Assembly: GCA_021787445.1 (NCBI GenBank)
Contig: JAJYLV010000001.1
Span: forward strand, 70,968-127,781
Origin: Chloroflexota bacterium
GTDB lineage: Bacteria > Chloroflexota > Limnocylindria > P2-11E
Length of the DNA stretch: 56,814 bases
Direction of reading: 5' to 3'
Part shown: positions 35,489-43,528 of the stretch, piece after piece
How positions within the stretch are numbered: the first letter of the stretch is position 1
How the letters are laid out: each line of letters starts with the position of its first letter
Made by a program: the position numbers and the translations under genes
Notes under the pieces: model-generated
Told to the model about the DNA's origin: nothing
Databases searched by the model: none
What the model saw: only the letters and a program-made list of their open reading frames with translations

Positions 35489-36818
35489 ACGCCGCGCCGA
35501 CCTCCTCGTCCTCGGCTCTCGCGCCCTGAGCGAGTCCGTCGCGTACGTGGCCGTCGCGGCGATGCTCGACGCCGCGACGGGCGGGCGCGCGCCCGTCGCG
35601 CTCACTCCGACGTCGGTCGGCGTCCTCGGCGTGACGCTCGTGCTCGTCGCGGTCCTTCGCGAGCGTGGGACGGTGCGCCAAAGCGGCGCGCTCGTCGCGG
35701 CGGTGATGGCGGGCTCGGTCGCGTGGTCGTTCAGCCTCGACGCGCGCGCGCCGGATGCGCTCGCCGTGCTCACGCGCGTCGTCGGCTTCGCGATCATCGG
35801 CGAGGCATACCTGTGGCGTCTCCTCGGCGTCGCCCGCGACGAGCGCCGCTGGCGCGCCGTCCGCAACGCGACGCTCCTTGCCCTCGCCGCCGTCGTCGTC
35901 GCGGCGCTCGTCCCCGGCCCCATCGACCGGGGTGCTCTGCCCGGGATCGGCCTGCTCGTCGCGGTCACCGGGGGCGTCGCGCTGTCGCTCGCGCGCTCCG
36001 TCGAGGAGCTGCACCTCTCGGGCACGCAGATCGAGGGGCGTCCCGCGACCTCCGCGGCCACCGGTACGGCTTTCGCGCTCGGCGTCGCCGCGATCGTCGT
36101 CGCGCTCGCGCTGCCGACGGCGCAGGCGCTCCTCGCGTCGGCCATGCGCGCGATCGGACCGTTCGTCGACGCGGCGCTCGTGATGGTCCTCACGCCGCTC
36201 GGCTACGGCGCGGCCATCGTCGTCGCCGTCGCGATCTGGCTGCGCGACCTGATCGGCGTGCGTTCAATGCCGCCGCTCCAGCTTCCCGCGTTCCAGATGA
36301 GCGACTCGGAGGTCGCACGCCGGATGCGCGAGATAGACCAGACGCGTCCGTTCGTCTTCGGCGCGGTCGAGGTCGTCGTCGCGCTCGTGGCCCTGCTGGT
36401 CGCCCTCGCGCTCGTCGCACGGCTCATCGAGGAGCGCCGCGCCGTGACGGGCGCAGGCGTCTCCGTCGCCCGGGAACCGGTCGAGGGTATCGGCCTTGGC
36501 GCCACGCTCGCGGCGCTCTTCCCGCGGCGCGGCCGCGCGGTCGGGCCACCCGCCGACGACGGGACCCCGGCGACGCGGCTGCGGCGCCTCTACTGGCGGC
36601 TGCTCGACGTCGCGGAGCGGGAGGGCCCGGGGCGGCGTGGGCCGAGCGAGACGCCGGCGGAGCACGAACGGCGCCTGCTCGCCGCGGCGGAGCGCTGGCG
36701 GGACGCGTCGCAGATCGTGCGGGCGTTCGAGGACATGCGCTACGGCGAGCGGGATCCCGACGCGGCGACGCTGGGGCGCGCCGCGGAGGCCCTGCGTCGA
36801 GTGGAGGCCGCGAGCTGA
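35478..36818 (+). CDS. DUF4129-domain polytopic membrane protein
   Basis: A 446-residue protein with about nine membrane helices in the first 320 residues and a cytosolic C-terminal domain (about 370-446). That domain reads RLRRLYWRLLDVAEREG, then SETPAEHERRL and VRAFEDMRYGERDPD, a DUF4129 pattern usually fused to transglutaminase-like proteins. Here no transglutaminase domain is present, either in this protein or next to it. GTG 35478 lies inside the end of the DUF58 gene (11-base overlap). It completes a MoxR-DUF58-DUF4129 module. Its TGA overlaps the probable CTG start of miaA. Confidence 0.8.
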   Translation: MRAERRADLLVLGSRALSESVAYVAVAAMLDAATGGRAPVALTPTSVGVLGVTLVLVAVLRERGTVRQSGALVAAVMAGSVAWSFSLDARAPDALAVLTRVVGFAIIGEAYLWRLLGVARDERRWRAVRNATLLALAAVVVAALVPGPIDRGALPGIGLLVAVTGGVALSLARSVEELHLSGTQIEGRPATSAATGTAFALGVAAIVVALALPTAQALLASAMRAIGPFVDAALVMVLTPLGYGAAIVVAVAIWLRDLIGVRSMPPLQLPAFQMSDSEVARRMREIDQTRPFVFGAVEVVVALVALLVALALVARLIEERRAVTGAGVSVAREPVEGIGLGATLAALFPRRGRAVGPPADDGTPATRLRRLYWRLLDVAEREGPGRRGPSETPAEHERRLLAAAERWRDASQIVRAFEDMRYGERDPDAATLGRAAEALRRVEAAS

Positions 36819-37696
36819 GCGTCGTCGCGATCGTCGGACCGACCGCGTCGGGGAAGAGCGCGCTCGCGCTGCGGCTCGCCGAGCGACGAGGCGGCGAGAT
36901 CGTCTCCGCCGACTCGCGGCAGGTCTACCGCGGGATGGACGTCGCGACCGCCAAGCCGACGCCCGAGGAGCGACGCCGCGTGCCGCATCACATGATCGAC
37001 GTCGCCGACCCGACGGAGCGCTACGACGCGGCGCGCTATCAGAGGGAGGCGCGCGCCGTCCTCGCCGGCCTCGAGAGCAGGGGCGTCCTCGCGGTCGTCG
37101 TCGGCGGGAGCGGCCTGTACGTGCGTGCTCTGCTCGACGGGCTCGATCTCGCGGCAGTGCCGCGCGATCCCGAGGTCCGGAGCGCGCTCGAGCGTGACGC
37201 GGAGCGCCTCGGCGGCGCGGCGCTGCACCAGCGCCTCGGAGCGCTCGACCCCGCCGCCGCGGCGGCCGTCGACCCGCGCAATGTCCGGCGCCTCATCCGC
37301 TACCTCGAGGTCGCCACGATGGCGGGCAGCGTCAGCGCCTTCTGGACGCGTGGCGCGCCGATCCCGGCGACCAAGGTCGGCCTTCGCCCGCCGCGCGACC
37401 TCCTCGCCCGACGGATCGAAGCGCGGGTGCGGGATATGGTGGCGCGAGGCGTCCTCGCCGAGACGTCGCGCTTGCTCGCCTGCGGCGTCGCCATCACGCT
37501 CCCCAGCATGAGCGGCCACGGATACCCGCACTGGGTCCGACACGTGCGCGGGGAGATCGACCTGGAGACGGCGATCGCGCTCACCGTGCGCGACACGAAG
37601 GCGTACTCGAAGAGGCAGATGACGTGGTTCCGGCGCGACGACGCGATCCGCTGGTACGACCCGACCCTCGAGGACCCGCTGGAGGAGCTGCTGTGA
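36815..37696 (+). CDS. miaA: tRNA dimethylallyltransferase, probably starting at CTG
   Basis: A 293-residue enzyme adding the dimethylallyl group to A37 of tRNAs reading UNN codons. It shows the P-loop VAIVGPTASGKSALALRLAER, ADSRQVYRGMDVATAKPTPEE, VVVGGSGLYVRALLDG, DPRNVRRLIRYLEV and TKAYSKRQMTWFRR. The frame contains no ATG, GTG or TTG upstream of VVAIVG. CTG 36815 overlaps the preceding stop (CTGA) and has GGAGG (36803-36807) exactly seven bases upstream, so a CTG start is well supported. The isoprenoid donor comes from the MEP pathway seen here (dxr, ispG). Confidence 0.93.
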   Translation: MSVVAIVGPTASGKSALALRLAERRGGEIVSADSRQVYRGMDVATAKPTPEERRRVPHHMIDVADPTERYDAARYQREARAVLAGLESRGVLAVVVGGSGLYVRALLDGLDLAAVPRDPEVRSALERDAERLGGAALHQRLGALDPAAAAAVDPRNVRRLIRYLEVATMAGSVSAFWTRGAPIPATKVGLRPPRDLLARRIEARVRDMVARGVLAETSRLLACGVAITLPSMSGHGYPHWVRHVRGEIDLETAIALTVRDTKAYSKRQMTWFRRDDAIRWYDPTLEDPLEELL

Positions 37697-37730
37697 GGTC
37701 GGCAGCCGCGCCGTGGGGGAGGGGCCGCGG

Positions 37731-38474
37731 ATGAGGTTCGAGAAGTGGCACGGCTGCGGCAACGACTTCATCGTCGTCGAGCGGTCGGAGCTGCCGGGTG
37801 AGCTCGGCCCCGAGCGCGTTCGCGCGCTCTGTCACCGCCGCTTCGGGATCGGCGCCGACGGCATCCTCGTGATCGGCGAGCCGAGCGGACGGCGCTGGCC
37901 GCTCGCTATCCACAACGCGGACGGCTCGGTCGCGGAGAGCTGCGGCAACGGATCGCGCTGCGTCGCGCGCTACCTGCTCGACCGGCACGGCGGCGACGAG
38001 TGCGACCTCGAGACCGCGGGCGGCATCGTCCACGCGCGGCGCGTCGGCGACGGGATCGGCATCGAGATCGCGCCGCCGCGCGTCGGCGGCCGGGTCGCCC
38101 TCGGCACGGAGCAGGGTGCGATCGCCGTCGACGTCGGCGCTCCTCACCTGGTGGTCTTCGTCGAGGAGCCCGCGGAGGCCCCGCTTGCGGCGCTCGCGCG
38201 GGCCGCGCGCGCGGCGGGCGGCGACGCGAACGTCGAGGCGGCCGCGGTCCGCAACCGTGCGCTGATCGACCTGCGCGTGGACGAGCGCGGAGTGGGGGAG
38301 ACGCTCGCGTGCGGAACGGGTGCGTGCGCGACGGTGGCCGCCGCCGCGGCGAGAGGCCTCGTCGACGACCTCGTGGCCGTACGACTGCCCGGAGGGACGC
38401 TCACCGTCCGCGTCGCGGGGCAGCGCTACGAGCTGTACGGACCGGCCGAGCGGGTCTTCGTGGGTGAAGCGTGA
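37731..38474 (+). CDS. dapF: Diaminopimelate epimerase
   Basis: A 247-residue cofactor-independent racemase converting LL- to meso-diaminopimelate for lysine and peptidoglycan. The two-domain fold carries KWHGCGNDFIVVE at the N terminus, the first catalytic cysteine in ESCGNGSRCVARY and the second in LACGTGACATVAA. ATG 37731 has a GGGGAGGGG run upstream, which makes it preferable to GTG 37713. The stop overlaps hflX by four bases. lysC and asd of the same pathway are elsewhere in the window. Confidence 0.95.
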   Translation: MRFEKWHGCGNDFIVVERSELPGELGPERVRALCHRRFGIGADGILVIGEPSGRRWPLAIHNADGSVAESCGNGSRCVARYLLDRHGGDECDLETAGGIVHARRVGDGIGIEIAPPRVGGRVALGTEQGAIAVDVGAPHLVVFVEEPAEAPLAALARAARAAGGDANVEAAAVRNRALIDLRVDERGVGETLACGTGACATVAAAAARGLVDDLVAVRLPGGTLTVRVAGQRYELYGPAERVFVGEA

Positions 38475-39775
38475 TCGACAGCAGCGCGCCCGCCGAGCGC
38501 GCATACCTCGTCGGACTCGACACCGGCGCTCCCGGCTTCGACGTCGAGGACTCCCTCGAGGAGCTCGGCGCCCTCGTCGAGGCCGCGGGCGGGCGCGTCG
38601 TGGGCCGCGCGACGCAGCGACGCCGCGCCGCCGATCCGAGCACGTACGTGGGCAAGGGCAAAGCGACGGAGATCGTCGCCGAGGCGCGTCGCGCGCGGGC
38701 CGAGCTCCTCGTGTGCGACGACGAGCTCACGCCGCAGCAGCAGCGCGATCTCGAGGAGCTCGCGTCGCTGCGCGTCGTCGACCGCTCCGCCGTCATCCTC
38801 GACATCTTCGCGAAGCACGCCCAGACGAAGGAGGGACGCATCCAGGTGGAGGTCGCGCAGCTCGAGTACGTGCGCCCACGGCTGCGCGGGATGTGGCGCC
38901 ACCTCGAGCGGCCGGGCGGCGGTGTCGGGACGCGTGGCCCCGGCGAGACGCAGCTCGAGACCGACCGGCGGGTGATCGAGCGGCGTCTCGGCGACCTGAA
39001 GCAGCGTCTGCGCGAGGTGGAGCGGCAGCGTGAACGGAGCCGCCGGTCGCGCTCCGAGGAAGGGCTGTTCCTGGCCGCGCTCGTCGGCTACACGAACGCC
39101 GGCAAGTCGACGCTCCTCAACTCCCTGAGCGGGGCGGAGGTCCTCGTCGCGGATCAGCCGTTCGCCACGCTCGACCCGACGACGCGGCGCGTCGCCCTCC
39201 CCAACGGGACGGTGATCCTCGTCTCGGACACGGTCGGCTTCATCAACAAGCTGCCCCCGACGCTCGTCTCCGCCTTCCACGCGACGCTCGAGGAGCTGCG
39301 CGACGCCGACCTCCTCGTCCACGTCGTCGACTCGTCGCATCCCGACCTCCACGAGCGGATCGCCGTCGTCGACGCCACGCTCGCGGAGCTCGGGCTGGCC
39401 GACCGCGCGCGCCTCGTCGTCCTCAACAAGGCGGATGCGCTGCGGGGTGTCGAGGGCGCCGCGATGCGCGAGGCGCTGTCGAGGGAGATGCCGGCCGCGG
39501 TGTGGACGTCCGCCGGGTCGGGGGAGGGCCTCGACGATCTCCGCACGCGGCTGGCGGAGCTGGCGCGCGCCGGCTGGATCTCCATCAACGCGCGGCTTCC
39601 TCACAGCGCCGGCGCGCTCGTCCACCGCATCCGCGAGCGCGGATCGCTGCGGCGGGCCGACTACACCGAGAGGGGCATCGAGGTCGAGGCGGAGGTCCCG
39701 CCGTCCCTCGCGGCCGAGCTGGCGCGCTTCTCCGCCGGGCGGCCCGGCGCGAAGGGGGCGGGCCGGACGGGCTGA
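38471..39775 (+). CDS. hflX: GTPase HflX
   Basis: A 434-residue ribosome-associated GTPase that splits stalled or hibernating ribosomes. The N-terminal domain contains DPSTYVGKGKATEI and HAQTKEGRIQVEVAQLEYVRPRL. The family block GVGTRGPGETQLETDRR precedes a coiled coil. The G domain has G1 GYTNAGKSTLLN, G3 DTVGF and G4 NKAD. GTG 38471 overlaps dapF (GTGA). It is the last gene of the plus-strand run that starts at rny. Confidence 0.96.
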   Translation: MIDSSAPAERAYLVGLDTGAPGFDVEDSLEELGALVEAAGGRVVGRATQRRRAADPSTYVGKGKATEIVAEARRARAELLVCDDELTPQQQRDLEELASLRVVDRSAVILDIFAKHAQTKEGRIQVEVAQLEYVRPRLRGMWRHLERPGGGVGTRGPGETQLETDRRVIERRLGDLKQRLREVERQRERSRRSRSEEGLFLAALVGYTNAGKSTLLNSLSGAEVLVADQPFATLDPTTRRVALPNGTVILVSDTVGFINKLPPTLVSAFHATLEELRDADLLVHVVDSSHPDLHERIAVVDATLAELGLADRARLVVLNKADALRGVEGAAMREALSREMPAAVWTSAGSGEGLDDLRTRLAELARAGWISINARLPHSAGALVHRIRERGSLRRADYTERGIEVEAEVPPSLAAELARFSAGRPGAKGAGRTG

Positions 39776-39799
39776 GACCCCTGTGACGCCGCCATCTGC

Positions 39800-39829
39800 G
39801 ACGAAGCCTCGACGGACGAAGCCTCGACG
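39800..39829. repeat. Two-copy 15-base tandem repeat
   Basis: GACGAAGCCTCGACG occurs at 39800-39814 and again at 39815-39829, in the 94-base gap between the convergent hflX and sulfurtransferase genes. It looks like a small slippage duplication. The repeat is not part of either protein. Confidence 0.7.
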
Positions 39830-39869
39830 GATGGTGCAGCTGCTGGGCGACGACGTCGGGACGGCGGGG

Positions 39870-40724
39870 TCAGGAGCGGCCCGTCACGACGGGCACGTCC
39901 GGGTCGTTGCCCCATTCCTCCCACGAGCCGTCGTAGGTGCGGACGTCCTCGTGCCCGAGCGCTGTGAGCACCAGATGCGTGAAAGCGGCGCGGACGCCGC
40001 CCTGGCAGTAGGTGATCGTCCGCGTGTCGGGGCCGAACCCGGCGTCGGCGTACAGCGACCCGATCTCGTCGGGGTCCTTGAGCGTCCAGTCGTCCTTCAG
40101 CGCCTCGCGCCACAGGATGTTCACCGCGCCGGGGACGTGGCCGCCTCGCGCGGCGCGGACCTCCTCGCCCGTGTATTCGCTCTCGCGGCGGACGTCGAGC
40201 AGCCACGGATCGCCCTTCCGGACCGCGTCGAGCACGTCCGCTTTCGAGGCGATCACGCCGGCGCGCGGATGGGGAACGAAGCGTGCCGGCGCGACGTGCG
40301 CCTCACCGCGCTCGAGCGGACGCCCCTCGCGCTGCCATTTCGGGAGGCCGCCCTCCATGACCGCGAACGCGTCGTGGCCGTAGGCGCGCAGCGCGAGCCA
40401 CAGGCGCGCCGCGCTGTGGCCTCCCTCCGAGTCGTAGCCGACGACCAGCGTGTCGTTCGAGATCCCGAGGCGGGCCATGACGCGAGCGAAGTCATCGGGC
40501 GCCGCGAGCATCCACAGCGGATGCCCCGACGGGGGAGGCGGCGCCGCGAGGTCGCTCGACCAGTCGCAGTACACGGCGCCGGGGAGATGGCCGGCGAGGT
40601 ACGCCGCTCGCTCGTCGCGGTCGAAGGCGAAGCGGCAGTCGACGATCCGCAGCGTCGGGTCGGTCAGCTTCGCCGCCACCTCGTCGGTCGACCAGAAGAG
40701 CTCGGGGCGCTCGAGCGGGCTCAC
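39870..40724 (-). CDS. sseA: Sulfurtransferase (thiosulfate/3-mercaptopyruvate type, two rhodanese domains)
   Basis: A 284-residue protein with two rhodanese domains. The first (residues about 10-130) is inactive in form, with DCRFAFD and GHLPGAVYCDW; the second (about 155-284) carries DVRRESEYTGEE, GHVPGAVNI and the catalytic loop YCQGGVRAA with the active-site cysteine. The six-residue CQGGVR loop leaves thiosulfate versus mercaptopyruvate specificity open. GTG 40724 starts 17 bases from the divergent glutaredoxin-like gene, so their promoters must overlap. Confidence 0.9.
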   Translation of the reverse strand: MSPLERPELFWSTDEVAAKLTDPTLRIVDCRFAFDRDERAAYLAGHLPGAVYCDWSSDLAAPPPPSGHPLWMLAAPDDFARVMARLGISNDTLVVGYDSEGGHSAARLWLALRAYGHDAFAVMEGGLPKWQREGRPLERGEAHVAPARFVPHPRAGVIASKADVLDAVRKGDPWLLDVRRESEYTGEEVRAARGGHVPGAVNILWREALKDDWTLKDPDEIGSLYADAGFGPDTRTITYCQGGVRAAFTHLVLTALGHEDVRTYDGSWEEWGNDPDVPVVTGRS

Positions 40725-40741
40725 GGGGAGAATGATGGCGG

Positions 40742-41077
40742 ATGCGACCGGGGGACCTCCGCCGCGCGCTCGCGCTCGTCCGGCGCCGCACGCACCGCGG
40801 CCCGCCGCTGCGCGTGCGCTTCATTGAAAAGGCCGACTGCCACCTGTGCGCCGACGCCTACCGCGCACTGCGGCGCGTCGCCCTCGACCGCCCGCTCGAG
40901 ATCGACCGCGTCGACATCCAGGGCGCGCCGCCGGAGGTGCACGACCGCTACGTGCTGCGGATCCCGGTCCTCGTCGTCCGCGGCGAGGAGCTGGACGTCG
41001 CGGGGCTCGACGACAAGGCGATCGCGCGCTGGCTCGCCGAGGTCGCGCCGCAGGGCTGGAACGGCGACCGCCCCTAG
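40742..41077 (+). CDS. Glutaredoxin-like (DUF836-type) thiol protein
   Basis: A 111-residue protein with a thioredoxin fold. After about 23 basic residues comes VRFIEKADCHLCADAYRALRRV, holding a CxxC redox pair, and later YVLRIPVLVVRGEELDVAGLDDKAI with the cis-Pro motif IPVL. This matches the glutaredoxin-2-like/DUF836 group. ATG 40742 is 17 bases from the divergent sulfurtransferase start; an internal start near the conserved domain is possible. The pairing with a rhodanese suggests thiol or persulfide handling. Confidence 0.85.
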   Translation: MRPGDLRRALALVRRRTHRGPPLRVRFIEKADCHLCADAYRALRRVALDRPLEIDRVDIQGAPPEVHDRYVLRIPVLVVRGEELDVAGLDDKAIARWLAEVAPQGWNGDRP

Positions 41078-41103
41078 ACCGAGCAAGGGGGGACCGATAT
41101 GAT
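41075..41103 (+). promoter_or_regulatory. Predicted sigma-70-type promoter of the recombinase gene
   Basis: TAGACC (41075-41080, four of six -35 bases) and TATGAT (41098-41103, five of six -10 bases) are separated by exactly 17 bases. Transcription would start near 41110. The -10 is embedded in a dyad CCGAT-ATG-ATCGG (41094-41106). It is the best-formed promoter I can see in the window. Confidence 0.5.
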
Positions 41104-41105
41104 CG

Positions 41106-41117
41106 GAACGATCGTTC
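41106..41117. promoter_or_regulatory. GAAC-GATC-GTTC palindrome, LexA-box-like operator
   Basis: A perfect 12-base palindrome of the GAAC-N4-GTTC form bound by LexA in Firmicutes and Actinobacteria. It begins two bases after the -10 element and covers the predicted start point, the position expected of a repressor site. The centre GATC differs from the preferred RNRY. A second, weaker dyad AACAT-N7-ATGTT (41152-41168) lies just before the recombinase start. Confidence 0.5.
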
Positions 41118-41130
41118 GCTCGGAGGCTCG

Positions 41131-41175
41131 ATGGCCATCTTTCTTCTAACGAACATTTCCGGCATGTTTAGGTGA
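41131..41175 (+). CDS. 14-residue leader peptide overlapping the recombinase start
   Basis: ATG 41131 is preceded by GGAGG (41122-41126) with a four-base gap, a good initiation site. It encodes MAIFLLTNISGMFR and stops at TGA 41173-41175, which overlaps the recombinase GTG 41172 as GTGA. The recombinase itself has no Shine-Dalgarno sequence, so translation coupling through this peptide would explain its expression. The DNA here is markedly more AT-rich than its surroundings. Confidence 0.5.
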   Translation: MAIFLLTNISGMFR

Positions 41176-42143
41176 GCGACGCTACGCTCAGCGAGCTGAC
41201 CGCGTCCTATCTCGACCAGCTCGCGCTTGCGGGCCGGTCCCCGCGGACGATCGATCATTACCGCCGCGGCCTGGACGAGTTCGCGGCGTTCGCCGCGCGC
41301 CACGGCGTGACCGATGACGGACCGGCGACCAAGATCACGCAGGGTCTGATCACCTCCTACCAGCTCCACCTCGCCGAGCGGCGCGGCCGCGACGGGCACG
41401 CGCTGTCGCTCGCCGCCCGGAACCTCCACGCTGCGGCTCTGCGCGGTCTCCTGCGGCACGGTATCCGCCTCTTCCAGCTGCCCCTGCCGCCTCCGGACGT
41501 GGTCGTCGTCGCCAAGGTCGGCGATCGGACGATGCGACGAATGGACGTCAAAGACTTCGAGAGGCTCCTCGAGGCGGTCCCGAGGGGGCCGAACGCCGTG
41601 CGTGACCGCGCGCTGCTACAGGTCCTCTTCGCCACAGGGTGCCGCGTCTCGGAGCTGTGCACGCTCACGCGAAGGCGCGTCGACCTGCGGACGCGCGAGG
41701 TCGAGGTCATCGGTAAGGGCAAGAAGGTGCGCGGGACCTTCCTCACGCCCGACGCCGCGACGGCGCTGAAGCGGTACCTCGACAGCCGGAAGGACGAAAG
41801 CCCGCATCTCTTCGTGTCGCGGCAGGAGGTCAGACGGCCGCAGGACCCGAAGACCGGCGAACGCAAGCCGGTCAAGGGGATCTTTCCGCTTACGACGCGC
41901 AGCGTGCACATGATCGTCTCGCACCTCGCCAAGCGTGCGGCGCTCCCGGACGACGTTTCGCCGCACTGGTTGAGGCACGGACGCTTGACGATCATCGCCC
42001 GACATTCGGGGCTTCTCGCCGCACAGGAGCTTGCTGGCCACGCGAGCCCACAGACCACGCGTAGGTACACGCGGATCACATCAAGCGAGCTCAAGCGCCA
42101 CTTCGACGAAGCTGAGCGGCGAGAGAAGCGGGCGCGAGGGTGA
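41172..42143 (+). CDS. Tyrosine recombinase/integrase
   Basis: A 323-residue site-specific recombinase. The N-terminal SAM-like domain (about 1-100) has LTASYLDQLALAGRSPRTIDHYRRGLDEF. The catalytic domain holds the Arg in FATGCRVSEL, the Lys in IGKGKKVRG, the HWLRHG box, LAGHASPQTT and the tyrosine nucleophile in RRYTRI, so all active residues are intact. Length fits XerC/XerD or a phage/transposon integrase, but HWLRHGRLTII departs from the usual LRHTFAT. No att sites or cargo genes are visible beside it. It follows a leader peptide, promoter and LexA-like palindrome and is convergent with the MFS gene. Confidence 0.92.
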   Translation: MSDATLSELTASYLDQLALAGRSPRTIDHYRRGLDEFAAFAARHGVTDDGPATKITQGLITSYQLHLAERRGRDGHALSLAARNLHAAALRGLLRHGIRLFQLPLPPPDVVVVAKVGDRTMRRMDVKDFERLLEAVPRGPNAVRDRALLQVLFATGCRVSELCTLTRRRVDLRTREVEVIGKGKKVRGTFLTPDAATALKRYLDSRKDESPHLFVSRQEVRRPQDPKTGERKPVKGIFPLTTRSVHMIVSHLAKRAALPDDVSPHWLRHGRLTIIARHSGLLAAQELAGHASPQTTRRYTRITSSELKRHFDEAERREKRARG

Positions 42144-42162
42144 GCTCGGTCGAAACGGCGAA

Positions 42163-43515
42163 CTAGGAGATCGTCGCTACCCTCTGCTCTCCGAGCTCCT
42201 CGAGGGATAGTCCCTTCGTCTCCTCCGCGAGCGCGAGGACGACGATGGCGGTCAGCAGGACGAGCCCGGTGAAGGCGGCGAACACGCCGCCCTGGCCGAG
42301 CGACGGGACGAGCAGCGGCACGGCGAAGGGCGCGAGGATGCCGAAGGCGCGGCCGATGGCCGCCGCGGCGCCCGAGCCGCCGCCGCGGATCGCCGTCGGG
42401 TACGACTCCGGGGTGTACGTGTAGACGACGCCCCATGCGCCGAGGTTGAAGAAGGACAGCAGCGCGGCCCACGTGAAGGCGAGCGTGCCCGTCCCGGCGT
42501 TGCCGAAGAGGAAGGCGGCGGCGGCGGTCCCGACCAGGTAGACGACAAGGGTGGCCTTCCTCCCCCAGCGGTCCACGAGCCACGCCGCGCTGAAGTACCC
42601 GGGCACCTGCGCGATCGTCGAGACGAAGAAGAACTCGTTGCTCCGCACCTCGGTCAGCCCGCGCGCCGCGAGGAGGCTCGGCAGGTACGTGAACACGCCG
42701 TAGTAGGTGAACGTGATCCCGGCCCACAGGAGCCAGAGCATCAGCGTTCGCTTGGCGAAGGCACGTGACCAGAGGTCGGCGAGCCCCACTTTCGGCGAGG
42801 GCAGCGGGGCGATCGCGCGCGCGACGGTGATGAGGGGCGCCCCCCCGGCGCGCTCGACGCGGCGCACGACGGCGTCGGCCTCGCTCGTCAGGCCCTTCGC
42901 CGCGAGGTAGCGCGGCGACTCAGGCAGCGCGCGCCGCAGGTACGCGACGTAGAGCGCCGGCAGGCAGCCGACGAAGGTCGCGCCGCGCCAGCCGAACGCC
43001 GGGATGACGAAGATCGCGATGAGGCCCGCGAGGATCGTGCCGTAGGCCCAGAAGGACTCGAGGAGCACGATCATCCGCCCGCGCTTGCTGCTCGGCGATA
43101 GCTCGGAGACGAGCGTCGACGCGACGGGCAGCTCTCCCCCGAGGCCGAGGCCCGCGACGATCCGGGCGGCGACGAAAGTCTCGAACGTCGGCGCCAGGGT
43201 CGTGAGGAGGCTGCCGATCGAGAAGAGGACGAGCGTGGCCTGGAAGACGGTGCGCCGGCCGTAGCGGTCGGCGAGGCGGCCGGAGACGGCGGCGCCGAGG
43301 AACATGCCGATGAACCCGGCGCTGGCGATCCAGGGAACGAGCGCGGCGCCGAGGTGGAAGTCGTCGCGGACGGGGGCGACGATGAACGCGACGAGGATCA
43401 CGTCCATCGCGTCGAACATCCAGCCGAGGCCGCTCACGACGAGGAGCCGGCGGTGGAACGCGTTGAGGGGCACGGCGTCGAGCCGGGCAATGAACGACGT
43501 CGCGCTCACGCCCAT
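42163..43515 (-). CDS. MFS transporter, AAHS/sugar-porter-like
   Basis: A 450-residue, 12-helix carrier. Between helices 2 and 3 is SGRLADRYGRRTVF, and the sixth-helix loop has RRALPESPRYLAAKG (PESPR motif). The repeat of motif A in the second half is DRWGRKATLV, and YTPESYPTAIRGGGSG follows near helix 10. These fit the metabolite:H+ symporter (aromatic acid, sugar, SV2-like) branch, importing an organic solute. The substrate cannot be read from sequence. ATG 43515 is directly preceded by TAGCGT. It stands between the recombinase and asd. Confidence 0.88.
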   Translation of the reverse strand: MGVSATSFIARLDAVPLNAFHRRLLVVSGLGWMFDAMDVILVAFIVAPVRDDFHLGAALVPWIASAGFIGMFLGAAVSGRLADRYGRRTVFQATLVLFSIGSLLTTLAPTFETFVAARIVAGLGLGGELPVASTLVSELSPSSKRGRMIVLLESFWAYGTILAGLIAIFVIPAFGWRGATFVGCLPALYVAYLRRALPESPRYLAAKGLTSEADAVVRRVERAGGAPLITVARAIAPLPSPKVGLADLWSRAFAKRTLMLWLLWAGITFTYYGVFTYLPSLLAARGLTEVRSNEFFFVSTIAQVPGYFSAAWLVDRWGRKATLVVYLVGTAAAAFLFGNAGTGTLAFTWAALLSFFNLGAWGVVYTYTPESYPTAIRGGGSGAAAAIGRAFGILAPFAVPLLVPSLGQGGVFAAFTGLVLLTAIVVLALAEETKGLSLEELGEQRVATIS

Positions 43516-43528
43516 ACGCTAGCCGTCT

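Noticed and set aside
41172-42143. Calling the recombinase XerC or XerD
   Set aside because: The catalytic residues and length would allow it, but the HWLRHGRLTII box and the lack of conserved neighbours do not separate Xer from other integrases, so no symbol is given.
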